The notes under the pieces are model-generated. The model ran no database searches. It worked only from the letters and a program-made list of their open reading frames with translations, and was not told the DNA's origin. DNA of 64,000 nucleotides from NCBI GenBank assembly GCA_963556195.1, contig OY744535.1:87712949-87776948 (forward strand). Reading direction: 5' to 3'. Source of the DNA: Sepiola atlantica (Eukaryota > Mollusca > Cephalopoda > Sepiida > Sepiolidae). The translations under genes and the position numbers were made by a program. This document shows positions 34,951 through 47,140 of this stretch, piece after piece (the first letter of the stretch is position 1; each line of letters starts with the position of its first letter).

Positions 34951-37900
34951 AAGAAGAGAACATCGACGGAGGAGAAAAAGGGATAGAGCACGATCATTGA
35001 ATATTATCAACGAAGTGGGGGAGCCGGAGGATAAAGCAGTACGTAATATGGGGATCCAAGAACACTCCATCGTAGTATAGGTAAAGTTACATTTTTATGC
35101 AGCTACCGACACCAGATATTTGTAAATTACTTTCATGAATTCAATCGTTGACGATCTCATATTTTACAAATGGGGGCAGAAGGTGATAACGTACGTACAA
35201 ATGACTATAGAGGCGCATTATTTTACATATATTAAATTGTTTTAACTTTTTTATCGATTTAAAATCGAAAAATACTGCACTTGTTTGTGTAGATTTGTAT
35301 ATTTCAGTTAACTATTAATTCATACACTACAACAATTTTCAAATATATAGCTGACCAACTTCATTGTGCAAATTATTCATCTGCATCTTAATGTTAGAGC
35401 TAATAAGAGGAATGGTTAATGTCGTAAATAACTACACAATTAGAAAAAAATGTCGAATGATATAAATAAATAACCTTAATGAAATAGAAATAAATAAGTT
35501 ATAAGTAATAGAGTACAAGGGGTAGAGAAATAGAGGGTGTAAGATGCAGGAAAATTTAAAAAAACGAAAACACATAGATAAGATGAGAGAGGGTAGAGGG
35601 GACAAATAGGTATTGTATGACAGCACAACATAGTGAGAAGTTTTATTATTGAATCGCAATGCCCACCTATTTCAAGGTGGGCACTTGTATGTAGCGCTAA
35701 GCAGAGGAAAAAATCCTGTTTGCAAAACAAGACATTGTACAAGAGTATTGTAAATTAAAATCCGTTTTAGTCATAATTGTGGCGTATGCTTTTCAAAACC
35801 ATTATTATAATCTGTTTTGGGGATTCTTACTTTGATTTTTAGGGGAATTGATACTTTTCAATATTGTTGATCATTTCTACTTCTGGCTTATTCCGAAAAG
35901 TTTCTTCCACTGATGTGCTTATGTTTGCAACATTATAAATTTCATTGTATGACTTTAAATATATACTGCCTTTGCACAGAAGTATACAAATATAATATCT
36001 CTATATGAGATACATAAATATACGACTATTTCATTGAAGTTCTTCTGAACTGTTAACCGTGAGGAAGTAAATAATTTAAGAACATTAATTTCCTCTGATA
36101 AGAACGTTTTATATACCTGCTGCCAAAATCCTAAGTGGTTTCGGCCTCTCTGTAGATATGTTTGTCAGAACAACCTGGCATAAAAATACTTCACTATACA
36201 AGTAAATATTGAGCAAAACCTCCCCTATGCATTGGCACATACGATGAATGGTGAACTTTCCCCTAGTTATGTTACCTCAAGGAACAGCACTTATCCGTAG
36301 ACTTAACCAGACTAGATGAATTCTTGTCCCGGAATCCGGTATAACCCAAAGACCACAAGAAGAATATACTATAACGAAGTCAACTGGAAACTGAAGAGAA
36401 CACATTAATGCTCTTAAATATGAATCATCATTATGATGCATGGTGTGCTATATAAGCCAGACAGTCTAGTAGGAGCAATGTTACTGCTACTAATATTAAT
36501 AACTCATCTAATAATATTGATAAGAAATTATGGTTTAAACAAGTCTGTACTTCTTGTGGGTTCCTTCTTGTTGGGTATATAATTTATATGTTTAAACGTT
36601 GGAAACATAACTCAGTTTTACTCTCGTTCTGATAAGAACTTAGGAGGTGAGGAAAAGAAAATCAATATTTCTGATAATTATCTGACTAAAACTGGGGTAA
36701 AATGCGGTCCATGTTTATATTATCTTAAAGAGCGAAATATAGAAAACATTTATGTTTTTTACTTGGAATTTGCACTTTTCATTTTATATAAATTGCAAGA
36801 AGTACTCTACTGTATCTCAGATGATACGTTTGATATAATTTAAGATTAAAAATTACAATATAATTAGTTTACATCGTGAATACTTTCTATGTATTCTTAT
36901 AATAGGCTAAAATATACAATTCTTATTTAGCGAAAAGTCTAAATCTCTGATGGTTATTTTGATGTATGTTAAAATGTCGATCGTAGTATACTTTCTATAT
37001 GCCCTTTTATATATGGGCTCCCGTTCGAGGAATATTGAACGGAACTTTACTTTTCAGTATTCGGTAACTTTCCCGACTGTCTAAGCGAATTGCAACTTCT
37101 CTGAAATCTCCTGATAGTTCAATAACTGGAACATTGTAAACTAGACCAAGATGAGAGGGACTGTCCAAATTATGTGCATTTATAACGAAATTTATTAATT
37201 GCCTGTTCTCTTTATAAGCTGTCGTGATGTCTACCTTAATGTAAGCTCGCTCTGATTTCCGTTAGGAAATAGAAGAATGTTTACAGGCGAATATATATTT
37301 CGACACGTCCTGAACTACTGTTGTGTTGTAACAACACAGTCTAAACAATATAAACATGTCTAAAAAAGTACGCGATGTTTGTTCCTGGCTGCGGAATATC
37401 ATAACATATATTTTCTAAGAAATTCTAAGATTTCTAATGGGCTGTTTGTATTTTGTGTCATTGACTTACCTCGGTGAACAGTTAAACATCTCGAGTAATG
37501 TATATATGGTATTTTCCTAATTATCTTACAAGTTTGGATAGAGTACGATGCTTCAAATGCTACGAACATCACAGACATCCGTGGACCTGCCTTATACTTG
37601 CGGCGATTCGGACAGTATCGTATCTGTTATGATGATGCACCTAGTATTGTTTGTCATCGTTCAGTTAAGAAGAGGTTCTTCTTGACTGAGGCAACATTTA
37701 GTGTTTCAATCCAAAGTGCACATTTTTGAGGAGCAATGTTTTTACCACATTAAAAATAAAGTTTGTGTTTAACTCTGTGTTCATGGAGAAGCAAGTAAAT
37801 AGGAAGAGAAGGTTATGAACCATTCATTTCGATCCGTACTAACCAGAAACTTGATGGCGATAAAGGAATCGAGTTCGACATTATATAGTTTAATATTTTA

Positions 37901-38905
37901 CAAATCATAGCATGCAAAAGCAGTTCATAGAAAATCACAATGAAATATTTTTGAAAAGGATAGAAAATGCAATCAATAATAATGTATCTCTTAAATATAA
38001 AAGTCCATTAATGATATTTTATATGTAAAAAAACAATTTTTCCTGGAATCATCTTGTAAAGCTCAATTCATTCAATCGTTGAACTGACTCATTTAGCAGT
38101 CAAATTCATGAGAAAACCACAGAAGCAAGCTTTTATGAGAATTAAAGAAAGGAAGTCAGAGCATAATGTAATATGTATATTAAAATAAATAATAACACAT
38201 TTTGTGTGAATAAGTCATGAACTTGCTTTCACTGTGAGACTTTTTCTATTTATTTCAAAGATGAAGTTTTCCAGTGATATTTTCAACTTGTCCTAATGAT
38301 GTCCCTCAAATATAACTCTTATCAACTAAATATCAAAGTGTAAATCAATAGAATTACAAAGATCGCTTTGTATTGCTATTTCAATTAATTACCGTCCACC
38401 GGAATTTTACAAGCTAAAAGTATTCGACTATGTGACAGAGAGATTCTGTGTAGATACGAGGTTGATTAATCAAATCTTTGAAATTGTGTGTAAATCAATA
38501 TCAAACCACGTGTAGATTTGACAACTGCTGAATGCCGATATGTTTTCACTGAAAGTGATAAAAAGCAGTTTCAAATACATTAATAACAGTTATTGCAGGG
38601 GATGATAAAAATATATTAATGTAATAAATGAAAAATGTTATTTTCGACAATTTTCTCGATTTAGATTGATCATTTTTTTTATTTGGATTATACGACTACT
38701 ATGTTAATCTTGGATGGTATTCCCACAAAGTTTAGGCCGATGTACTCTCCGACTTTCTTCGTGTCAATCTTTTTGAACTCGAGAATCTTTATTAACTGAG
38801 TAATTGACTTACTAGTAAATGCATCTTCTACTTATATACTGGGGAATAAATGTATTTTGTTTTTGGTTTTATCATATAGTTTTTAAGGTGTAACAACTTC
38901 CAAAA
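34951..38905. other. AT-rich sequence with three small hairpins
   Basis: No supported gene in nearly 4 kb. Perfect stems are present at 35661-35682 (GCCCACCT/AGGTGGGC, 6-nt loop) and as an adjacent pair at 37001-37018 (GCCC/GGGC) and 37021-37042 (CCGTTC/GAACGG). Confidence 0.5.
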
Positions 38906-38928
38906 CTATCTATCTATCTATCTATCTA

Positions 38929-38986
<58 letters not shown>
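38906..38986. repeat. (TATC)n-(TA)n compound microsatellite
   Basis: About six TATC units followed by about 56 bp of TA. Confidence 0.95.
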
Positions 38987-38990
<4 letters not shown>

Positions 38991-39092
38991 TGTATAAATG
39001 GGAATTTGTGTTTTTCATCTATCTTAACTATATTAACATCAACACACGTAAGGGGGATTTAAGTCTAATGATATTAGAATATATTAAAATAC

Positions 39093-39120
39093 CATATATA
39101 TATATATATATATATATATA
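39093..39120. repeat. (TA)n microsatellite
   Basis: Short pure TA tract. Confidence 0.93.
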
Positions 39121-39770
39121 GGCATCTCTACCGTTCTCAAACACATCTCAATTTTGCTCATTTGCATATTTTTTTATTGTTAGGTTTTTAATAAATTGAT
39201 ATTCTGTAAGATACCTTTTTACTTTGTATTATCTAATTTTCTTCTACATACGCAATCGTTTTATCGATAGTACTATTACCATACAATTAGATAAAGAGAG
39301 TTTCTAAAAAAATGATAGTGCGTAAAAACGTATTTTCAAAGGAAGATAATTTACTTTCGGCTTTAGTAAAGTGTAAAATATCACTTATATGTCGAGAACT
39401 AATAGTACACTTTGATCTTCGCTGAAAAGCCACGGAAACATAAAAAAATATTTTTTGTGACTAAGCAATTTTAAATTATTTTTTTTTTGTAAATTGATTA
39501 AATTCGAATGTTTTTTTTAATTTATCGGTTCTGTTGTCATAAGACTGCCTTTCCAAGAATTACTTCCTCCGTTTTTAAGGGTGTGTAGGAGGTATCGATT
39601 TAGTCAGAATATCTTTTAAGAGGAGTGAAAGTGTAGTACTGGTTCTGTTCTCATAAGACCGTCTACACAATGATGCATTTTTTCTTTTCTGTGCGGAATG
39701 TAGCAGTGTTCTTTCGTCACGATATTATCCTCTGTTAATGTAGTATATGCTCGTTCATCATAATACAAGA

Positions 39771-39849
39771 TAAGGAAGAACGATAACTCAAGTTTATAAT
39801 AGACATGTCTTCTTTAACTAGAGAATCATGAATTTATCGTTCTTCCTTA
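39771..39849. repeat. perfect 16-bp inverted repeat, 47-nt loop
   Basis: TAAGGAAGAACGATAA at 39771-39786 is the exact reverse complement of 39834-39849. A second stem, CATCTTC/GAAGATG, lies 20 bp further on. It may be the ends of a tiny MITE or a structured RNA. Confidence 0.8.
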
Positions 39850-40180
39850 CTCAGCATATTCATCTTCGTTTATGAAGATGGCGACTATATTGGTCAAGCT
39901 AACTTTGATTTAGGCGTTTCACGTGGACAATAGAACTTACCATGGATTTGTATTTCATCTAAATATCTAAATGCAAAATGTGCTTTTACATATTCTAACT
40001 ATATTGACATTAACACCGTTTATGCTTATTTAATTATATGTAGTATATTTTCGTTCGTCATGATACATTCTTCCCAGGCATTATTTCTTCTTCGGGGGAG
40101 AAGGGCGTACGGTATACATTCGTTCCTCACGATACGATTTCCTCAGTATTACCAGTTTTCGATTCCTATTTATTTCCTTC

Positions 40181-40801
40181 TACGACGTTAAGTTAAGCAC
40201 AATGGCAATATTTAATTAGGGAGAATCCATCGCCCCTAAAAATGAGCACTCTACATTAGAAGAAATAGTTCAATAGTCACTGTCTAGAAGGACGACTCCT
40301 ACACTTACAGATAACATGAACAGATTCAGTACAGATACTATATTTTGCTTCTAGCAAAAAAAGCCAAGAATTAAGCATGTTGCTTATATAACCAGTTTTA
40401 ATTGGGGAATTCATTGTAATGTTAATGCTGAAACAAAATAAAATTGATCGGCATTGAATATCTTTAAGCCCACATCAATTAACCAAATGTTAATTTATAA
40501 AAAATGTATCTATTTAAAATAGCTAATTCTATTAATGTTATGTTGAATACATTTATGTTTTATAATCGTATTTAAAATAATCCTAATTTGAGAAACCTGA
40601 GACAGCATTTATTTGAGTTTCGTATTGCAATCATGCGCATGGGTTTGAAAAATGGGTTCAGAAATATTTATGCGATTGAAATGTATCATTATAGCTCGAT
40701 CGATTTCATAACAAAAATGATTTTCTCATAAATTATTATTTTTTTCAGTGAAATAGTATTCAAATTATTACCTTTACGATGTATATCCTATTACAATAAG
40801 T
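40181..40801. other. AT-rich sequence, nothing recognised
   Basis: No supported feature. Confidence 0.5.

Positions 40802-40860
<59 letters not shown>
40802..40860. repeat. (TA)n microsatellite
   Basis: About 59 bp of TA. Confidence 0.95.
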
Positions 40861-40863
<3 letters not shown>

Positions 40864-41263
40864 ACTCTTAAAATCACATTCCTAAAGATAATGTGAATTA
40901 TAGGGAAGATAATTATAAAATATATTTTTCTACATTAAGGAGCCCGATAAAACCATTTGTACATATAAGTTTTAATAACAATATTAATTACATTATTTCC
41001 ATCGGTGTAAATGTTTACAAGGTATTATTGAATGTTCATATGACATTGTAACAAGTCAGCCGTTTCTATAATTTTGGATAAGTTGACAAACTGATCTTTT
41101 AAAATATGAACCAGATTTTTAAGCAGTGGATTAACAATGCATAACAAATCATCATGTCTTATACCATTAAAAGTTCATTTATATTAAATAATTTGATGAA
41201 TAAAAATTAGATAGCAGTATGTCAGTAAAACTTGTTATGCATGTATAACTTTGTTGAATTGCT

Positions 41264-41298
41264 AATTCCATTATGACATGATTTTGTCATAATGAATT
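41264..41298. repeat. strong short hairpin
   Basis: CATTATGACA (41269-41278) pairs perfectly with 41285-41294, extended by AATT/AATT with one bulged C. The loop is 6 nt. No further context. Confidence 0.75.
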
Positions 41299-41984
41299 GA
41301 AGTGTTGAAACCATACTTTCTTAATTCAGTTCGTTTAATTCTAACACAGTTATTTCATTAATATCGAAAACGGTAGAATTAAGAAAGGTAAATAACAAAT
41401 TAAAGAAGATATGCCCAGGGCACTACCGGTTGCGTACAGCTTGTTTTTACATAAGTAAACCAATATTTGCATTAGTACTCGCTCTCTTGTCGTCTTGCTT
41501 GCAAAGGAAAGTTGTTTTACCACTCCCTACACCCATCACGTAATGTATCTGATTGATTACTTAGCTGACACCTCTGAATGTTATTTTCTTATTTTGTTTC
41601 ACTTTAAAAATTAAAGTAACTCAAAAATATATATGCAAATTAAAAGTAAACAACAGGACACCTATCACAGTTAATAGCCACAGATTGCCCTAAAAGAAAT
41701 AAAAGTAAGCATAGCATTTATAATAGTATACATTAATTTTACATTGGACACGATAATATAAATACAAGAACATACCGACACATTTCGCTATAGAGAATAG
41801 AGTGAAATATTAAATGATAATACTGTTTAAAAATTGGATAGATTGATAATAACCTGTGGCGCAACGGGTGTAAGTTCTAAGTAATAATTCGTTCTGAGTG
41901 ACAATGTATTAGGTTACGGTTTATTTTCAGTACGGGCGATACTAAGAATACAATTACAACTTATTAACATTTCAAATTCCGTTC

Positions 41985-42110
41985 ATATTTCAACACCGAC
42001 ATGAAGATTTACGATTTCGACTAGATGCTATTGAAAAGGTCAGAGGTTACATCGACCGAAACTTTAGAATAATACTCCTGATAAAAATAGTAATACAAGT
42101 ATGACCTAAA
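41985..42110 (+). repeat. dispersed ~200-bp repeat, copy d
   Basis: Contains GGTCAGAGGTTACATCGACC followed by GAAACTTTAGAATAATAC (42038 on), with a GGTC/GACC stem before GAAAC. The upstream CTGANGA-equivalent is degenerate. Confidence 0.55.
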
Positions 42111-43449
42111 ATATAAAACATAGTATAAATGCATTATTTCCGAACAGTTGGATATTAGTTAAGAGACTGTAATTGAAAAAGCAAAATAAAAAGCAATGGA
42201 AGATACACCATTTCGGAAATTATAGTCTTTAAATAGGATGGAACTGAACATGTTGAGAAAGATGATGGCCATTGTGCACAATGAATAGCTTCAACGGAAA
42301 ATAATCATAAATACATGCGAAGGTTTGAACTTGCCCTAAAAAAATCAGTCTGACTGGAAGCAAGCAGACAACAATGGATTACGTTTTACGTGTTTTCATG
42401 TTGACGCAGTCTAAACTTTATATAAAAAAATAAAAATAATTGAACAAATGACAAATGAAGTAGAAATATTCTCAAAATATATAATAACAGATAAAGCGAG
42501 ACTGTCACAGAATTCGCTAAACTTGTCAGTTTAATGTTACTCAGAACGGATATCAATTTATTGAGAACAAAATAGAAGTAGCTTTCCTGGATAACACGTG
42601 TATGTATACATTTTTTAAAAATAGCAATGTATCTAAACACAATATATGAAAACATGAATAAACTAAGAAAGAAACATATGATCAACATATCTAGCCAATA
42701 ACAAGATGCACATGTAATAGTCTAAAATGAAGCCGCATATCTAAAAACGAATTTAAGTAAGGATAAAGGTAGAAATCAATTCTATAAACATCTAGGGTTG
42801 AATTGAAAAGAAATGTATATTCCATGTAAATACCAAATCACAAATAATACAATTCGATATACATAAAAGCAAATATGCCTGAATAGTCTCAACGTAACAC
42901 AATTAAAAAGTAGTCTGAGAAGGCAGTTTTTACTATAATCGTTAATAACAAATATTCTAGCTATGAGTTCGCGAGTAGTGTTAACCAGGTCGTTTATCCC
43001 CCATCACCTCGACCACATATGTTTAATATAATGATTATGACAAACGATTTATAATTTGGCGATTGCAGATTCGTCAATATTTAATCAAGACGAATCATGT
43101 GAAAGTGTCGGACACTTTAACTTTTAGTGTAGAGAAAATGACGCGTTTCTCAATTGAGACATTGTAAGTCTGTTGCGAGTGTTTTCTAAATATTAAAATA
43201 TTTTCAGTTTATATATATCATCGCACTAGAAGGGTATTAGTAAAATACGCCCTACAACTAGTTTTCTAATAAAGCTTATAGTTTATTTTTATAAATACAT
43301 CATAGTTTGTACAAATCGTTGAATAAGGTTAAAAATTACAGTAATTAGATGTATGAATGAATTTACAACCGCCATTTTGTGGTTTATCTTATGTAATATT
43401 AACTCACATATTAATCATTTATTAGGTAGAAAAATGGGTAGTGTTTTGT
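42111..43449. other. AT-rich sequence, nothing recognised
   Basis: A 100-codon hydrophobic frame on the minus strand (42688-42386) has no recognisable family and looks like AT-rich chance. Confidence 0.45.
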
Positions 43450-44401
43450 ATATATATATATATATATTATAAATTAGGAAAGTTCATTTTATAAAGAATC
43501 TTTTGTAAGTTAATATAAATATAGAGGCAGAAAAGCCTTCAAAAACCATGTATTAGATGCGAGTAATTAAATCAAAAGTAAAATAAAAATATTTCGAAAC
43601 ATTTAATAAAATATTTCAAAATACCTTCCGTTTTTTTTTCTTCATCTTGATTTTTTTTTCGCTTATATTTCGCTTGACAAAAATAACAAAAAAAAAGCTT
43701 CATCAGAGCCAAGACAAATAAAGGTATAACCTTTTTTTTTTCCATAATTTACTTCCTGGTGTTGGTGAAGTGTACTTCACCAACACCAGGAAGTAAATTA
43801 TGGAAAAAAAAAAGGTTATACCTTTATTTGTCTTGGCTCTGATGAAGCTTGTTTTTGTCAAGCGAAATATTAGCTAAAAAAAAAATCAAGATAAAGAAAA
43901 AAAAAACGGAAGGTATTTTGAAATATTTTATTAAATGTTTCGAAATATTTTTATTTTTCTTTTGATTTAATTACTCGCATCTAATACATGGTTTTTGAAG
44001 GCTTTTCTGCCTCTATATTTATATTAACTTACAAAAGATGCTTTATAAAATGAACTTTCCTAATTTATAACTCGCAGCGACCATGCGCAATCAAGTTCTA
44101 TTCTATTTAAAACAGACATGTTCAACAATAGTCCACAACACCGGACGTTACACTTCACCAACACCATGAAGTAAGTTATGGAAAAAAAAGGTTATACCTT
44201 TATTTGTCTTGGCTCTGATGAAGCTTGTTTTTGTCAAGCGAAATATTAGCTAAAAAAAAAAATCAAGATGAAGAAAAAAAAAACGGAAGGTATTTTGAAA
44301 TATTTTATTAAATGTTTCGAAATATTTTTATTTTTCTTTTGATTTAATTACTCGCATCTAATACATGGTTTTTGAAGGCTATTTTGCCTCTATATTCATA
44401 T

Positions 44402-44405
<4 letters not shown>
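43450..44405. mobile_element. palindromic element FB2 with an extra direct copy
   Basis: 43467-43771 and 43774-44070 are near-perfect inverses meeting at GGTGAAGT-gt-ACTTCACC, giving a palindrome of about 604 bp. After an 80-bp spacer the right arm repeats in direct orientation (44151-44405), so the plus-strand period is about 377 bp. Pure TA tracts abut both outer ends (43450-43467 and from 44402). Each arm contains CTGATGA, then stem GCTTG/CAAGC with a TTTTTGT loop, then GAAA (plus 43839-43867, plus 44215-44243, minus 43706-43668). There is no coding frame. The arms are very similar, so the palindrome is young or maintained by gene conversion. Confidence 0.85.
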
Positions 44406-44436
<31 letters not shown>

Positions 44437-44527
44437 ATATACATATATACATATATATATATACATATCTCTCTCTATATATATATATATATGTATACAT
44501 ATATATATGTATATATATGTATATATT
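44402..44527. repeat. interrupted (TA)n microsatellite
   Basis: TA tract with TTTATA, ACATATAC, CTCTCTC and ATGTATAC interruptions, directly abutting FB2. Confidence 0.93.
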
Positions 44528-44959
44528 ATTATTAGTAATAATATTAATGATAGTAGTAAAATTATTCATAATTTCATTTTTAGATGTTAGATACAATCCA
44601 CCTAATATCAGTTAAATAATTCCATATTAATGAAATTTTCATATTTATTAGTTGATAAATGAACGTTTATACGATATATTAAGTGTATTTAATACATCTC
44701 ATACCTTTTTATCAGTTTGATTTCTATACACGTCTTTCTCTCGTGTCAAGGAATGAATAGAGTTTCCAATACCAATAATCGAAACTACGTACCGACATTT
44801 AAACAGAAATAGGAACTATGAAAGTTAGATGAAACATGTAGTGAGTGAGATTCGAAAATCTAAAATATAAACAAATCATTTAATATATTGATTGTTTAAT
44901 TATTAGTTGCTTAAAAAGCGGGGGTGTCCGCGCCATACACCCACACACCCACCCACACA

Positions 44960-45027
<68 letters not shown>

Positions 45028-46599
45028 TTTGGTGCAGTACCTGGCAACCCTGGGTCTATCTAGTGCACATCAATTTAAATCACAATAATCTAACAAAAAT
45101 ATTAGCTAGGTTTAGAATGGCGATCGATATCGACTATAATATATCTGACATGCTACACCAAAAATAGAATAAACAAGTTTAAGATTTCTGAAAGATCGCA
45201 TGAAATATTGCACCTTTTTTAATGCGTCCATAGATTAAAAAAATGTATTAAAAAAAAACTTAAACAGTTTGTGAGTTCGGTTTAGGAATGGAAAATTAAA
45301 ACATATGTTATACATCTCTACATAGATATACAATAGTTCGTTGGTCTCAAATAAATTAAGAGACATAAGGAAAAGTTCAATTTTTTATGTTAAAAGATGT
45401 CAAGTACATAAGAAGATTTGACAAAAATAATTTTACATAATATATATGCTTACTTATTAGTTGTTCTTACTGAAAGTACAGATGTGTAGGTATACTATAC
45501 TGTTCGGTCAGCTAGTAAGCGGTGTTGTTAAATTTGTAATAGAGAACGCTATTAATAAAGTAACATTATTTTCTAGTTTCATGTGTTAGCATGTTTATTT
45601 TTGAAGAATGGTTCTTAAACAAAGTGTAAATGTGTTGGCATAGATAAGGACATCTGCTCGTTTTAAATATGCGGTTAGTTTAGTTATTAGATCACCTGCA
45701 GAACGGTGATGCTCTGGCACACACACATACAACCATTTTGTATATGAAGACATACTTAAGACATAAATATCACGTATTATATTACATATTTTAAATATAT
45801 TTCAACAGTAATAGAAACAAGTATTCGCGATTGTATTACAGTAAAAGTACACATACTTCATGAAGTTAATATAACAGTTCACGATTTCAAGGAAAAACTT
45901 AATGCGTTATTGATGTTTTTAAGTAACCTTATTATAGTAATATGATCAATAAAAAGACCGTTCAAACCTCAGTGATTCTTTCAAAATATCATTATTCAGA
46001 AATTCATGCAGAACCCTTAGATGTGAATATAACTATATTACTTTAAATTGCCATAATTCTGTTCATATGTGCTTTTGTTTTTATCGCAAATAAAACTCTC
46101 TCATTTTGGTGTGTATGATTATTTTTGAATAAAATAATAAAACCAAAGAAATACGCGTGTTTTTCAAAATTAATTAATGGAATTATTATAAAATTTAAGT
46201 TTATTGAATCACGCTTGTTATTTTTATGATATTTTTTCTAACAGTTATTCAAAGTTTATTTGACCTGTGGGCATACAAACAATGCGTGTCTAGAATAACA
46301 AAGAGAAAATCAAACTGTGTACAAGAATTACAGACTGACAAGCAATAATCAATAATATAAATAGAGAAAAAGCCAATACTTCTGCAGGTCAAGTGCAGTT
46401 TATTGGAAGACGGATTCATTAATGTAATGAAAATATGTTTTTCAATTTGGGTCAAATATTCTATACATGCTATCTACATCAACTACACGAAAATCATTAT
46501 CACGTGCTGAATATTACGATTCTATTTATGAGATGATCGTAGATATTTTAATTGGGTAATAACAAAATAGAGCATTTACAAAACTAGGATGTATTTTAA
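44528..46599. other. AT-rich sequence, nothing recognised apart from one (TA)n
   Basis: No supported gene. Confidence 0.5.
44963..45024. repeat. (CA)n-(TA)n compound microsatellite
   Basis: A CCCACACA stretch directly before about 60 bp of TA. Confidence 0.94.
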
Positions 46600-47140
46600 A
46601 ATGTTAACTCACCCCAAACAAGACATATTACCACCGAGACGTAAATGGATACTGTGGATTAGAGGCATGATTTATATGTGGCATCTAAAGTGAGAAGTTT
46701 AGAAGCGATATATTTGTTTACATTGAATGGATATCGATACAGTCAGGGGGCAGGGAGAGAAATTACAAAGGCTAGCAGATCGATGAAAGATGATATTACA
46801 GTTGACAGTTCTCCAGCATATGGGGACATCCACAGTGAATGATGGAGTTTAGCTTATTGGCGGGGCCATCAGTTGTGTTGACGTCGAGTTAAGCACTGGA
46901 AGAGCAAGTTCGTCGGAGCACATTTCACTGAAGTACTTGTAAAATAAACAATGAGAATCAACATTGCGGCGCTAGACACGGTGTTTAGTTTTGCAGTTAT
47001 TGTCGACCCTATTATATTACATAATCTTGTGTTGACGTTGTCTTAGATGGAGAGCCTAGTTGAGTGTGTACCAGCTTCAATGTGACAACAATCCTCCATG
47101 CATGTGCGGGCTGTGGTCTTGTAGATATATTTCATGAGAA
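46600..47140 (-). mobile_element. old jockey-like LINE 3' fragment
   Basis: Colinear with the 3' ends at 26110-26660 and 53160-53710, but much diverged. It begins with the shared 3' UTR block (CACCCCAAACAAGACATATT against CACCCTAAACAAAGCAGGCC). Later it keeps GGGGACATCCACAGTGAATGA, CAACATTGCGGCG and CAATCCTCCATGCATG. Many indels; non-coding. It is 5'-truncated at about 47140. Confidence 0.75.

Larger units (their letters stand above)
38996..40180. repeat. degenerate internally repeated region
   Basis: Segment pairs recur. 38996-39047 resembles 39968-40018 (both hold TTAACTATATTAACAT-like and AACAC blocks). 39528-39555 resembles 39640-39665 (GGTTCTGTT, CATAAGAC). GTAGTATAT followed by CGTTC-TCA-GATAC-like blocks appears at about 39700, 39740, 40040 and 40110. 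There is no coding potential. It may be a diverged satellite or nested copies of one unknown element. Confidence 0.4.

Noticed and set aside
34704..35080. Poly-Arg, poly-Ser, poly-Leu and poly-Phe open frames of 68-111 codons
   Set aside because: All come from the GAA-type purine tract; four overlapping frames cannot all be real and none has a domain.
42386..42688. 100-codon hydrophobic frame (minus) resembling a membrane protein
   Set aside because: Phe/Leu/Ile/Tyr richness is what AT-rich DNA gives by chance; no family features.
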